Shown in pieces: positions 1 through 7,583 of a stretch of 64,000 bases of DNA (within the stretch, counting starts at the first letter, position 1; every line of letters begins with the position of its first letter). The notes below the pieces were generated by a model. That model searched no databases. It was not told the origin of the DNA and worked only from the letters and a program-made list of their open reading frames with translations. A program made the position numbers and the translations under genes. The stretch is from JANQSS01 sp965249735 (GTDB taxonomy: Bacteria; Bacteroidota; Bacteroidia; Chitinophagales; Saprospiraceae), in NCBI GenBank assembly GCA_965249735.1, contig CBDFMS010000026.1, positions 814,341-878,340 on the forward strand, read 5' to 3'.

Positions 1-912
1 TACCAGTCGTTTGAGTGACAACCGGCATACTTCCCTTCTAATGGGATCGAAACTGGAAATGATGATGGTCTCGGGTGTATCGTCGACCACAATTTCTGCT
101 CCGGTGGCAGCTTCAAGTGCTCTAATATTTCGTCCCTCTCGACCGATAATTTGTCCTTTGACATCGTCTGAAGGAAGGTTAAAAACAGAAACTGTATTCT
201 CAATCGTATATTCTGCACACATACGTTGAATGCTCTGAATCACGATCTTTTTAGCTTCTTTTTTTGCGCTGTTTTTCGCTTCAGCCAATGTTTTTTTGAC
301 AATTGACATGGCGTCTGTTTCAGCTTTTGCCTTAATAGCTTCTATTAGTTGATCTTTGGCTTCTTGCTCAGACATCTGAGCAATATTTTCTAAATCCGAG
401 ATAAGGCGTTCATTCTGAATTTCAACTTCTTCCCGTTTCTTATTAACAATTTTCAGCTGTTTGTCAAGGTTTTCGCGAATCGTTTTGATTTCAGTCTCTT
501 TTGCATCTATACCTTCAGTCTTATCTCGAAGCTTATTGTACCTTGATTGAATATCCTTTTCTTTTGATCCAACTTCCAGCTCCCGCTGCTTCATGTCCAC
601 CTTATGTTCTGCCTTAAAGGTTTCAAAGTTTGATTTCAGTTTTGAATATCGCTCTTTAGCTTCCTGGATTTTGCGTTGTTTGATGGATTCATTTCTATTC
701 TCGGCCTTGGACATAATTTTATCTGCCTGGGTTTCGGCTTCATCCAATTTTCGCTGTGCGGTAACCCGTGCCCTTTCTAATTCGAGGTCAGCCTTTTGTT
801 GAGCTTCCTCCAGCCGATCGGCGGCCTTCTTTTTGTTGATCAGATTGATGAGGATAAAACCGACAATGGCTCCTACTACAATTCCGATGACACCTCCTAC
901 AATTCCTTCCAT
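1..912 (-). CDS. rny: Ribonuclease Y, N-terminal 304 residues (cut by window edge)
   Basis: Membrane-anchored endoribonuclease that initiates mRNA turnover. The reading frame is open from the ATG at 912 to base 1 with no stop, so the C-terminal HD catalytic domain lies outside the window. Visible are an N-terminal Gly/Val/Ile-rich membrane helix (about residues 3-23), a long charged coiled coil (about 25-200), and the KH RNA-binding domain with the family hallmark IIGREGRNIRALEAATG followed by VDDTPETI. This order (helix, coiled coil, KH) is characteristic of RNase Y. It lies about 95 bp downstream of zapA on the same strand, so the two may be co-transcribed. The start is chosen because the membrane helix begins immediately after it. 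Identification is secure; only the active-site half is unseen. Confidence 0.95.
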   Translation of the reverse strand, partial: MEGIVGGVIGIVVGAIVGFILINLINKKKAADRLEEAQQKADLELERARVTAQRKLDEAETQADKIMSKAENRNESIKQRKIQEAKERYSKLKSNFETFKAEHKVDMKQRELEVGSKEKDIQSRYNKLRDKTEGIDAKETEIKTIRENLDKQLKIVNKKREEVEIQNERLISDLENIAQMSEQEAKDQLIEAIKAKAETDAMSIVKKTLAEAKNSAKKEAKKIVIQSIQRMCAEYTIENTVSVFNLPSDDVKGQIIGREGRNIRALEAATGAEIVVDDTPETIIISSFDPIRREVCRLSLKRLV

Positions 913-997
913 AGTATATAATTGATATATTGAAAAAATTAGTGCCTATCGCGACGGACTTAAAGACCTGTTGCGACAATGCACCATTCAACTACCT

Positions 998-1015
998 ACC
1001 TCCACTTTAGGAGGT
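998..1015. other. Perfect 6-bp hairpin over the zapA stop codon
   Basis: ACCTCC at 998-1003 pairs with GGAGGT at 1010-1015 around a 6-nt loop, and the zapA stop codon falls at the loop edge. No T-run follows on the minus strand, so it is not a standard terminator. It may be an mRNA processing or stability element between zapA and rny. Confidence 0.3.
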
Positions 1016-1306
1016 CTGCATATACTGATCGAGAAGTTGATCGAGTCGGTTCAACTCAGGTGAGGACAAGTCTAGATCGGACACATGTCCGGACTTGAAT
1101 TTATTCAGATCGACGGCATACGTCAATAGAACCATGGAGAGGCATTCTCGCAGGTCCTTTGTTTTGTACGTATTTTGAAATTCCAACACTTTTCGGTTGA
1201 TTTCTGCTACAATATTTTGAATTTGCTGGACTTCATCAGCATGGACTTTTAACGGAAAACTCCGGCCACTAATGATTACATTGATTTTTTCCATCTGTTC
1301 ACTCAT
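1007..1306 (-). CDS. zapA: Cell division protein ZapA
   Basis: A 99-residue FtsZ-ring accessory protein. The N-terminal segment KINVIISGRSFPLKV is the typical ZapA beta strand pair, followed by a helical region with the pattern EEVQQIQNIVAEINRKV and a C-terminal amphipathic helix, as expected for the dimerising coiled coil. ZapA normally crosslinks FtsZ protofilaments at midcell. The start is ambiguous between the Met at 1306 and a second Met four codons later (MEKINV); the second matches the usual family start. It sits 2 bp after the stop of the coiled-coil gene upstream, so the two are probably translated from one message, with rny following. Length matches the family. Confidence 0.88.
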   Translation of the reverse strand: MSEQMEKINVIISGRSFPLKVHADEVQQIQNIVAEINRKVLEFQNTYKTKDLRECLSMVLLTYAVDLNKFKSGHVSDLDLSSPELNRLDQLLDQYMQTS

Positions 1307-1308
1307 CC

Positions 1309-1578
1309 CTAAATTTCTTTTACCATCTCAATGCAATGCTCGATTTCATTGATGTATTTATCCAACTCCTTTTTAATAGTATCGATCTGATCCGGTTTCC
1401 TCCCGTTTTGATGCTGTTTCGATTCATCAAAGATCTCTTCCAGATCAGCAATTTTATTTTTTAAAGCATTAATTTCTTCGTTCAATTGGTGATTCTCAGC
1501 GGTAGTGGCAACTAACTGTTCTCCCAAATTTCTGATCTTATCCTCAATTTTTGCCAGTAAACCAGACTGTTCACTCAT
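1309..1578 (-). CDS. Small coiled-coil protein upstream of zapA (ZapB-like role possible)
   Basis: An 89-residue protein that is almost entirely helical and charged, with heptad-like spacing (GEQLVATTAENHQLNEEI, then LKNKIADLEEIF) and no membrane segment or signal peptide. It is 2 bp upstream of zapA. A short coiled-coil protein beside zapA recalls the division factor ZapB, but no diagnostic motif can be seen, so the role is inferred from context only. A TAnnTTTG motif (minus strand, 1590-1583) sits only four bases before the ATG with no good -33 element, so it may be chance or imply a very short leader. Confidence 0.7.
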   Translation of the reverse strand: MSEQSGLLAKIEDKIRNLGEQLVATTAENHQLNEEINALKNKIADLEEIFDESKQHQNGRKPDQIDTIKKELDKYINEIEHCIEMVKEI

Positions 1579-1757
1579 AGTGCAAAGTTAATTAATTCTC
1601 GTGATACACTAATTGTACATTCAATCTATATAACTGATTGAATACTAATATTTTATAGACAGTAAGTGACATAAGGGGTTGAAGATGTCAGCTGATTTCA
1701 GGAACAATTCAAACGAATCAACTTTATCTCCAGAGGACAAAATGACTACATGAGTAA

Positions 1758-4175
1758 TTATCGAAGTTCTGCTCCCAAATTACGCTGAAAAGCAGTCATC
1801 AGTTTAGAGACCATTTTATCCACTTCTTTGTCCTGAAGGGTCTTTTGATCATCCAAAAAGTCTATTCGAACACCCATTGACTTTTTGCCTTTCCCAATAT
1901 GTTCTTCATTCTCATAGATGTCAAACAGGCTAAAATGCTTGATCTTCTTATTATTTGCATTTTTGATGACCGTTTGAATATCGTTGTATGAAATGCTATC
2001 CTCCACGATTAGTGCCATATCACGCTGCGTTCCGGGAAATTTACTTACCGTCTGGTAGGTCACCTGATGTTGTGACCAAATCTCATAACACGCCCCAAAA
2101 TTAAGTTGGGCGTAATAGATGGGCTGATCCAGGTCGAAACGTCTACAAAGTTCATCATCTACCTTGCAGATGAATCCCAGTTGTCTTTTGCCTTTTAAGA
2201 CCACCTGTCCATAGTCGGCATAGGCTATCGGTTCGTCTTTGTACGATATTCCTTTCACTACATTGACGGGTAACCCTTGCTCCAAAATGGACTTCGCATG
2301 ATAGTAGTCAGCAGGTAAAGGCTTTTTCTTCCAATGTTCATCGGTTTGTTGCCCCGTAACTACAAAAGACAATATTTCCTTTTCATTAAAACCATCGTCT
2401 TGCTTTGTATAGGCATGTCCAAATTCAAACAGAATTAGGTCACGATTTTGATGTTTAGTATTTTGACTGACAGCTTCCAATGCAGAATGTATCAGATCCG
2501 GACGCATAATATCCAGATGAGAGTTACTGGTATTGAGGACTGGGACCAAGTCGGATCTTTTACTGTAATAAGCAGATTTGGAAAGTGAAAGATTCATCAT
2601 TTGATGAAATCCCCTGGCAGTAAAGCGATCGACGAGTCGCTTTCTCAGTTCATGAATAGCATCGCCTTCTGAGTGAACTATACTCGTCTTTAGTTTGGAA
2701 GAAACGGCCACCTGATCGTATCCATATACTCGAAGTAATTCTTCAATGACGTCCACCTCTCGCACGACATCCGATTTATCGGTCGGAATTAGAACATCGA
2801 AATAGTCATCGGTTTCGTTCTCAATTTCCATGTTAAGATGATCAAATAATTGCCTCAAATCTTCATGTGAAAAATCTACACCGATTAATGTATTGGCTCG
2901 TTCTCGTCTAAGCCGAACTGATTTCTTTAATATTGGATTTGGATAAATATCAAATACAGGTTCAGCGACACTTGCTCCACATAGTTCTTTCATCATATTA
3001 GCCGCACGCCATACAGCTTCATCGGTAATATTTGGATCACTTCCCTTCTCAAAGACTTTAGCAGCGTCCGTGCGCAAGCCATGCCGCATGCTGCTTTTTC
3101 GAATAGATTCGGCATTAAAGTGAGCGGACTCTAGAAAGATACGTGTTGTAGTTTCAGAAACACCACTATGTATTCCACCGAAGACTCCACCTATACACAT
3201 CGGTTGTTCATGCGCATCGCAGATCATAAGATCTTGATCATCCAGTTTTCGTTCAACCTCGTCGAGTGAAACGAAAATGGTATCCTGAGGTAAGGTATCC
3301 ACAATGATACCTGCTCCGTTTACCTTATCGAGATCAAAAGCGTGCAACGGTTGCCCATATTCATGGAGAACGTAATTTGTTATATCAACAACATTGTTGA
3401 TTGGTCTGACCCCGATTGAATTCAATCGATTTTGCAACCAGGAAGGGCTTTCCCCTATTTTGATATCCTCTAAAATGAGACCCGAATACCTTGGACAGGC
3501 TTCGGCATTTTTGACCACAACAGAAAAATCTACCAATTTTCCGTCGGTTTCTTTTTTAATCTCGGGATAGGTTAATTCCAATTTCTTGCCTGCTTTATAA
3601 CCAAGGCCGGCGGCCAGATCCCGGGCTACACCCAGATGTGATGTTCCATCAGACCGATTAGGTGTCAAACCTATTTCATAAACGAAATCTTTTTCAACGT
3701 GAAACAACTGAGTGGCGGGTATGCCAATCTTTGTTGCATCAGGTAGGACGACGATGCCTTCATGGCTTTGACCAAGTCCAAGTTCATCTTCGGCACAAAT
3801 CATCCCTTCAGACAACTCCCCTCTTATTTTTGACTTTCTAATAGTCCAGGCTTCCCCTTCAGGACTGAAGAGCTCAGTTCCAACAGTAGCGACAAGCACT
3901 TTCTGTCCAGCAGCCACATTTGGTGCCCCACACACGACATGAAGCGGTGCGCCGTCTGCGATATCGACGGTGGTTATGGACAATCGATCTGCATTTGGGT
4001 GCTGTTGACAAGTGAGTACCTCGCCAGTGACAATTCCTTTCAAACCACCCTTGATTGATTCGAAGTCTTCAATGCCTTCTACCTCAAGCCCAAGTGTTGT
4101 CAACCAATATTCCAACTCTTCACTTGTCAGATCAAAATCCAGATACGTTTTAAGCCAATTGTGAGATATTTTCAT
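1758..4175 (-). CDS. pheT: Phenylalanine--tRNA ligase beta subunit
   Basis: An 805-residue subunit of the alpha2-beta2 phenylalanyl-tRNA synthetase; it binds tRNA and edits mischarged Tyr-tRNA. The domain order is complete. An EMAP/OB-fold tRNA-binding domain lies at about 40-150 (HPNADRLSITTVD, VVCGAPNV). The B3/B4 editing region follows, with GLTPNRSDGTSHLGVARDLA at about 168-190. The B5 domain is at about 405-480, and a C-terminal ferredoxin-fold anticodon-binding domain at about 710-805 (FPGTQRDMALIVED). Length fits the family. The catalytic alpha subunit (pheS) is not adjacent, as is common in Bacteroidota. A convincing promoter lies 20-50 bp upstream. Confidence 0.97.
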   Translation of the reverse strand: MKISHNWLKTYLDFDLTSEELEYWLTTLGLEVEGIEDFESIKGGLKGIVTGEVLTCQQHPNADRLSITTVDIADGAPLHVVCGAPNVAAGQKVLVATVGTELFSPEGEAWTIRKSKIRGELSEGMICAEDELGLGQSHEGIVVLPDATKIGIPATQLFHVEKDFVYEIGLTPNRSDGTSHLGVARDLAAGLGYKAGKKLELTYPEIKKETDGKLVDFSVVVKNAEACPRYSGLILEDIKIGESPSWLQNRLNSIGVRPINNVVDITNYVLHEYGQPLHAFDLDKVNGAGIIVDTLPQDTIFVSLDEVERKLDDQDLMICDAHEQPMCIGGVFGGIHSGVSETTTRIFLESAHFNAESIRKSSMRHGLRTDAAKVFEKGSDPNITDEAVWRAANMMKELCGASVAEPVFDIYPNPILKKSVRLRRERANTLIGVDFSHEDLRQLFDHLNMEIENETDDYFDVLIPTDKSDVVREVDVIEELLRVYGYDQVAVSSKLKTSIVHSEGDAIHELRKRLVDRFTARGFHQMMNLSLSKSAYYSKRSDLVPVLNTSNSHLDIMRPDLIHSALEAVSQNTKHQNRDLILFEFGHAYTKQDDGFNEKEILSFVVTGQQTDEHWKKKPLPADYYHAKSILEQGLPVNVVKGISYKDEPIAYADYGQVVLKGKRQLGFICKVDDELCRRFDLDQPIYYAQLNFGACYEIWSQHQVTYQTVSKFPGTQRDMALIVEDSISYNDIQTVIKNANNKKIKHFSLFDIYENEEHIGKGKKSMGVRIDFLDDQKTLQDKEVDKMVSKLMTAFQRNLGAELR

Positions 4176-4195
4176 GGTGAATTTCTATGAAGCGG

Positions 4196-4228
4196 CAAAG
4201 GTAATCATTCGCTTTTCGCTTTACCCAA
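4196..4228 (-). promoter_or_regulatory. Predicted Bacteroidota promoter of pheT
   Basis: Read on the minus strand: TTG (4228-4226), 22 bases, then TACCTTTG (4203-4196), matching the TAnnTTTG -7 element of Bacteroidota. It ends about 20 bp before the pheT ATG. The spacer is slightly longer than typical. Confidence 0.5.
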
Positions 4229-4260
4229 TGTGGCTTGGGCTTTATCAAATGTGTTATTAA

Positions 4261-4298
4261 GTGCCTTGCATCTATAGATGCAAAGCACCTATAGGTGC
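4261..4298. promoter_or_regulatory. Twin palindromes sharing the core GCAYCTATAGRTGC
   Basis: TTGCATCTATAGATGCAA (4266-4283) and GCACCTATAGGTGC (4285-4298) are perfect palindromes. They differ only by one symmetric substitution in the core and are centred 17 bp apart. The first extends through GTGC/GCAC (4261-4264 and 4285-4288). They lie between the divergently oriented upstream side of pheT and the 3' end of the Omp28 gene. They could be a tandem operator for a dimeric regulator or a structured 3' element. Confidence 0.4.
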
Positions 4299-4388
4299 CT
4301 GATCGCAAAGTTAAGACCTGTCATGAATACAGGGCCATAACCTGAAAACAAAGGTTCGACTAACATACAAGAGTCGACCAACTAATTT

Positions 4389-5219
4389 CTATTGAACAAC
4401 TTTCTGACTTACCGTTTGTAAAACCCGTTTGGAATCAGAAGTTGATTCATTAATGAAAAGAATAATTTCACAATTCTCTGCTACCCACCAACCATCTTGT
4501 GGTGGTATAGTGAAGGTGGAAAGCGAACGCGTATAAATCTCCCCTTTTTTAAAACTATTACCAAGGTTATCACCTTCCGGCGATGTCAAGATTTCTCGCA
4601 ATACATGATCATGGACGAAATCTTCGACCAAGCCTTGTAAATCAGTCTGTGGATCAACCAAACCCGATTCGGCAATGATTGCTGTAACATTCAGTGGAAC
4701 TTCAATATCATCAACTGGAATAAAGGTGATTTCAATATCAACATTTCGAGACTGCGGTGAATAATTCAAGTCTATAGACAAATTTATTTCACTTGGCCGA
4801 TTTAATTCTTCAATGATACCATCCGGCCATTTTTCTTTAATTGTATAGAAGCGTCCACCATCGCCCGGACTTATCGTGCGATTAATTGCTGCTGCAGGTT
4901 TTGAAAATAAAGTTCCTAAATGGTCCTGCATCTGTTGTCCATTTTCAGTTTTGAATTCATATTGACTGTTAGGATGAAGATTATCAAAACCTATTGAGTG
5001 AACAGCGACAGAAATAATTCTGTCCTTTCCGTAAATAGTCTTTAGGTTTTCTACTATTCGCGCCCCTTCCGGACAATTTGGACAACTGACTCCTGTGAAG
5101 TCTTCGACTAAAACGGTTTTATTCCCGGGTGGAACGACGACTTCCAACATAGGCACAGGTTCTTCCTCACAGGCGATGAAAAGCGTCGAAATTATAATTA
5201 GAAAAATATATTTTTTCAT
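4389..5219 (-). CDS. Omp28-family outer membrane lipoprotein with thioredoxin-like CxxC
   Basis: A 276-residue protein with a lipoprotein signal peptide (hydrophobic stretch then LFIAC, Cys about residue 17). It continues with VLVEDFTGVSCPNCPEG: a thioredoxin-type strand followed by a CPNC redox motif, the hallmark of the Omp28-related family of Bacteroidota. The rest is beta-rich. It is 3 bp downstream of the DUF6029 barrel gene and clearly in the same operon, with a TlpA-like gene divergent on the other side. The context suggests a thiol-redox role at the outer membrane, but no substrate is known. The lipobox, the CxxC and the family resemblance are seen; the function is inferred. Confidence 0.8.
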   Translation of the reverse strand: MKKYIFLIIISTLFIACEEEPVPMLEVVVPPGNKTVLVEDFTGVSCPNCPEGARIVENLKTIYGKDRIISVAVHSIGFDNLHPNSQYEFKTENGQQMQDHLGTLFSKPAAAINRTISPGDGGRFYTIKEKWPDGIIEELNRPSEINLSIDLNYSPQSRNVDIEITFIPVDDIEVPLNVTAIIAESGLVDPQTDLQGLVEDFVHDHVLREILTSPEGDNLGNSFKKGEIYTRSLSTFTIPPQDGWWVAENCEIILFINESTSDSKRVLQTVSQKVVQ

Positions 5220-5222
5220 AAT

Positions 5223-6887
5223 CTAAAATGTTGAATTGACTGAAAACTTAAATCCGCTAAATGCCGGTTCTAATCTACATACACCACCTGCACACACGAT
5301 GCCCTCAACTTGTTTTACATAAGAAAGTGCAAATCGGTTGCTTTTTTTGACAAAGGCGACTCCAACAGTCGGATAATTTAACTCGCCCGTCTTTTTTGGG
5401 TCAATATTGAACATGTCTGAAACTGTAAATACCCAATGCGGTGCAATACCGTATTCTGCCAACCCATAAATCCAGCTTCCAAAATCCTGATCGGTAATCA
5501 TATATTGCATTTCGAAACGCAGAGATTTTTTTTGATTTAATTTGCGCAAATATTCTAAGAAGGGCGTTACTGCTTGTACATTCTCTTCCAATTCAGGTTT
5601 TCCTTCATAAACGCGTTGATTGTATTCGACAATTTGGAGACCACCAGTGAGTCTATATTTTCTTGCTTTTTTAAGCAAAATTTCAGAATAGATTTCCCTG
5701 TAAAGTAATTCGTCATCCTGATCCACGATGTTGGCAAAATTGACGTTGAAGCTCAATTTTTTGGAAGGGCTGTAACGAACATCGGCCTGAACTGCAAACT
5801 CACCAAAATCCTGAGTTGCCGGGCTATATCGGGCAGTGAGCCGGTATGTATTTTCCCTATTCATTGGCGGTAAATAATTGATGACCCCATTGGTCATCGA
5901 GAGTGTTGGATCTGTTCGAAACGAAAAGTGTTCCGTGTGTTTCACTTCCAGGAGTATACCCAGTCCTTTTTTAGCATAAGACAAACTTGAGTACAAAACT
6001 GTACCATCATGATTGACGTATTGTCCGGGACTCGTAACATTGTTGGCGTCTGTTTTAAGATCAAACGGGTCGAAAATCGGACTATCTGTTTTATAGGCCC
6101 CTTCGATGTACCAGGAAAATGGCCCTGATGTCAATCGATTGAATAATGACAACGCATACACATTGTATTTCAATTCCACTTGTTCTTTATCTTCTCCCAG
6201 ATAAAGAGCTGTAACATTTTGCAATGTTTCAATAGTTGACTCAGTCATTGTTCTGTTGACTATTCCAAATCCTGGTGCCAGGGAAACTTTGCTATTTTCC
6301 GGATTAATATATCCTTCGATCGAAAGACCTTTGATATTTGCCCCATGTGTTTGTGGTACATCTGCCGTTTCACTACTTAATCCAAGTGGATTTTTTTGCT
6401 TTCCGGCAAATCCCTTAATTGTCCAATTCTCACCGAGATCATAAACCAGGCGAAATCCCTGCAGTGCATTATCGATGAAAAGAGGACGCTCTTCATATGC
6501 TCTATATATAATGCCTGATCCTATCTGATCATAGATGAATCCTGCAGTAATGTCCAGGTCATTGATTTTTTTGTTGATATACCAGCGACCGATGCCTGCT
6601 CCATTGAACGATCCATTTGGATTTTGAAGATTTGAATTATTGAACATATCGAAGCGTATTCCAACGTCAAATCCTCTGTAAGCATAAGCAAGATTCAACC
6701 ATCCTTCAATACCGACTAGCTGGTTGTCATATTGGGGGGTGCCTCCTGCCCCGATATCCGCGTCGTCAATGAATAAGTTAGCACCAAGCTCGAGGTCTCC
6801 GGAGAAGACTCCTTGGTCTTGTGCATATGCAATTTGGCCAAAAAAGACCAGTGGGAGTAGCATACACCAGTGTAGGTATTTCGTCAT
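5223..6887 (-). CDS. DUF6029-type outer membrane beta-barrel protein
   Basis: A 554-residue protein with a signal peptide (about residues 1-22, ending AYAQ). Its long alternating aromatic strands and final residue Phe (SGFKFSVNSTF) are typical of an outer membrane beta barrel. Motifs such as GRWYINKKINDLDITAGFIYDQ and YEERPLFIDNALQG are what I recognise as the DUF6029 family, which in Bacteroidota usually sits next to Omp28 and TlpA-like genes, as here. It is the first gene of a two-gene operon with the Omp28 lipoprotein (3 bp spacing). The function is unknown; a partner of the CxxC lipoprotein or a surface channel is plausible. Family assignment is from memory of conserved context. Confidence 0.8.
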   Translation of the reverse strand: MTKYLHWCMLLPLVFFGQIAYAQDQGVFSGDLELGANLFIDDADIGAGGTPQYDNQLVGIEGWLNLAYAYRGFDVGIRFDMFNNSNLQNPNGSFNGAGIGRWYINKKINDLDITAGFIYDQIGSGIIYRAYEERPLFIDNALQGFRLVYDLGENWTIKGFAGKQKNPLGLSSETADVPQTHGANIKGLSIEGYINPENSKVSLAPGFGIVNRTMTESTIETLQNVTALYLGEDKEQVELKYNVYALSLFNRLTSGPFSWYIEGAYKTDSPIFDPFDLKTDANNVTSPGQYVNHDGTVLYSSLSYAKKGLGILLEVKHTEHFSFRTDPTLSMTNGVINYLPPMNRENTYRLTARYSPATQDFGEFAVQADVRYSPSKKLSFNVNFANIVDQDDELLYREIYSEILLKKARKYRLTGGLQIVEYNQRVYEGKPELEENVQAVTPFLEYLRKLNQKKSLRFEMQYMITDQDFGSWIYGLAEYGIAPHWVFTVSDMFNIDPKKTGELNYPTVGVAFVKKSNRFALSYVKQVEGIVCAGGVCRLEPAFSGFKFSVNSTF

Positions 6888-7001
6888 TTGCTATTGGTAA
6901 AACGTTAATTCGAGGTTAAAGTAAAGGTTTTTCATTTTGATGGGGATAAAATTATCCCAACTTTATGTTCTAAATCTGTCGCTCATTAATATAAACCTCA
7001 C

Positions 7002-7511
7002 ATGAAAAATTTGATACGTCTAGCCACACTCCCACTTTTTGCTCTATTGTTTTGTGCATCCACCTTTGCTCAGAAGACCCTGCCTGACACAGAGGTCACT
7101 ACATTGTCCGGGGAAAGGGTAAGCATTGCTGAACATGCAAAGAATGGTAAAATTACAGTGTTAAGTTTCTGGGCCACATGGTGTTCTCCATGTAAAAAAG
7201 AGCTTGACGCCATCTCAGAAGTATATGACGAATGGGACGAACTCTATAATGCCGAACTTGTCGCTATCAGTGTTGATAATACTCGAAGTGTTGCCAAAGT
7301 TGGACCACTAGTCGCTCAAAAAGGGTGGGATTATCAAGTATACCTCGATTCAAATCAGGAGCTACAAAAGAGTTTGAACTTTCGCGTAGTTCCTCAGACA
7401 TACGTGATTGATGAAAATGGTGTCATTGTATATGAACACACTGGCTATGTTCCAGGTGATGAATATGAATTAGAAAAGAAACTGGCGGAATTGTCGAACG
7501 GAGGAAAATAG
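7002..7511 (+). CDS. TlpA-like thioredoxin-fold protein, exported
   Basis: A 169-residue protein with a signal peptide (about 1-23, ending FAQ) and a thioredoxin fold of the AhpC/TSA-Redoxin type. FWATWCSPCKKELDAI carries the CSPC active site at about residues 61-64, and VPQTYVIDENGVIVYEHTGY contains the cis-Pro loop and beta hairpin. It is probably a periplasmic thiol-disulfide reductase. It is transcribed divergently from the DUF6029/Omp28 operon across 114 bp. The three proteins together suggest a thiol-redox module spanning periplasm and outer membrane. It ends in a strong bidirectional terminator. Confidence 0.88.
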   Translation: MKNLIRLATLPLFALLFCASTFAQKTLPDTEVTTLSGERVSIAEHAKNGKITVLSFWATWCSPCKKELDAISEVYDEWDELYNAELVAISVDNTRSVAKVGPLVAQKGWDYQVYLDSNQELQKSLNFRVVPQTYVIDENGVIVYEHTGYVPGDEYELEKKLAELSNGGK

Positions 7512-7542
7512 TCTTCCAGAAACGATATAATCTAAAAAAGGT

Positions 7543-7583
7543 AACCCTGAACGTTTGAACACGTTCAGGGTTTTCTTTTTTTT
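7543..7583. terminator. Bidirectional terminator between tlpA-like and ABC-F genes
   Basis: A 12-bp perfect stem (7543-7554 with 7561-7572) with a 6-nt loop is followed by a T-rich tail to 7583 on the plus strand. It is preceded by an A-run (7534-7539) that acts as the U-tract for the minus-strand gene. Convergent genes stop on either side. Confidence 0.9.

Noticed and set aside
943..1010. A 6S-like RNA between zapA and rny
   Set aside because: The gap is under 100 bp and shows only a 6-bp hairpin, too little for a 6S fold.
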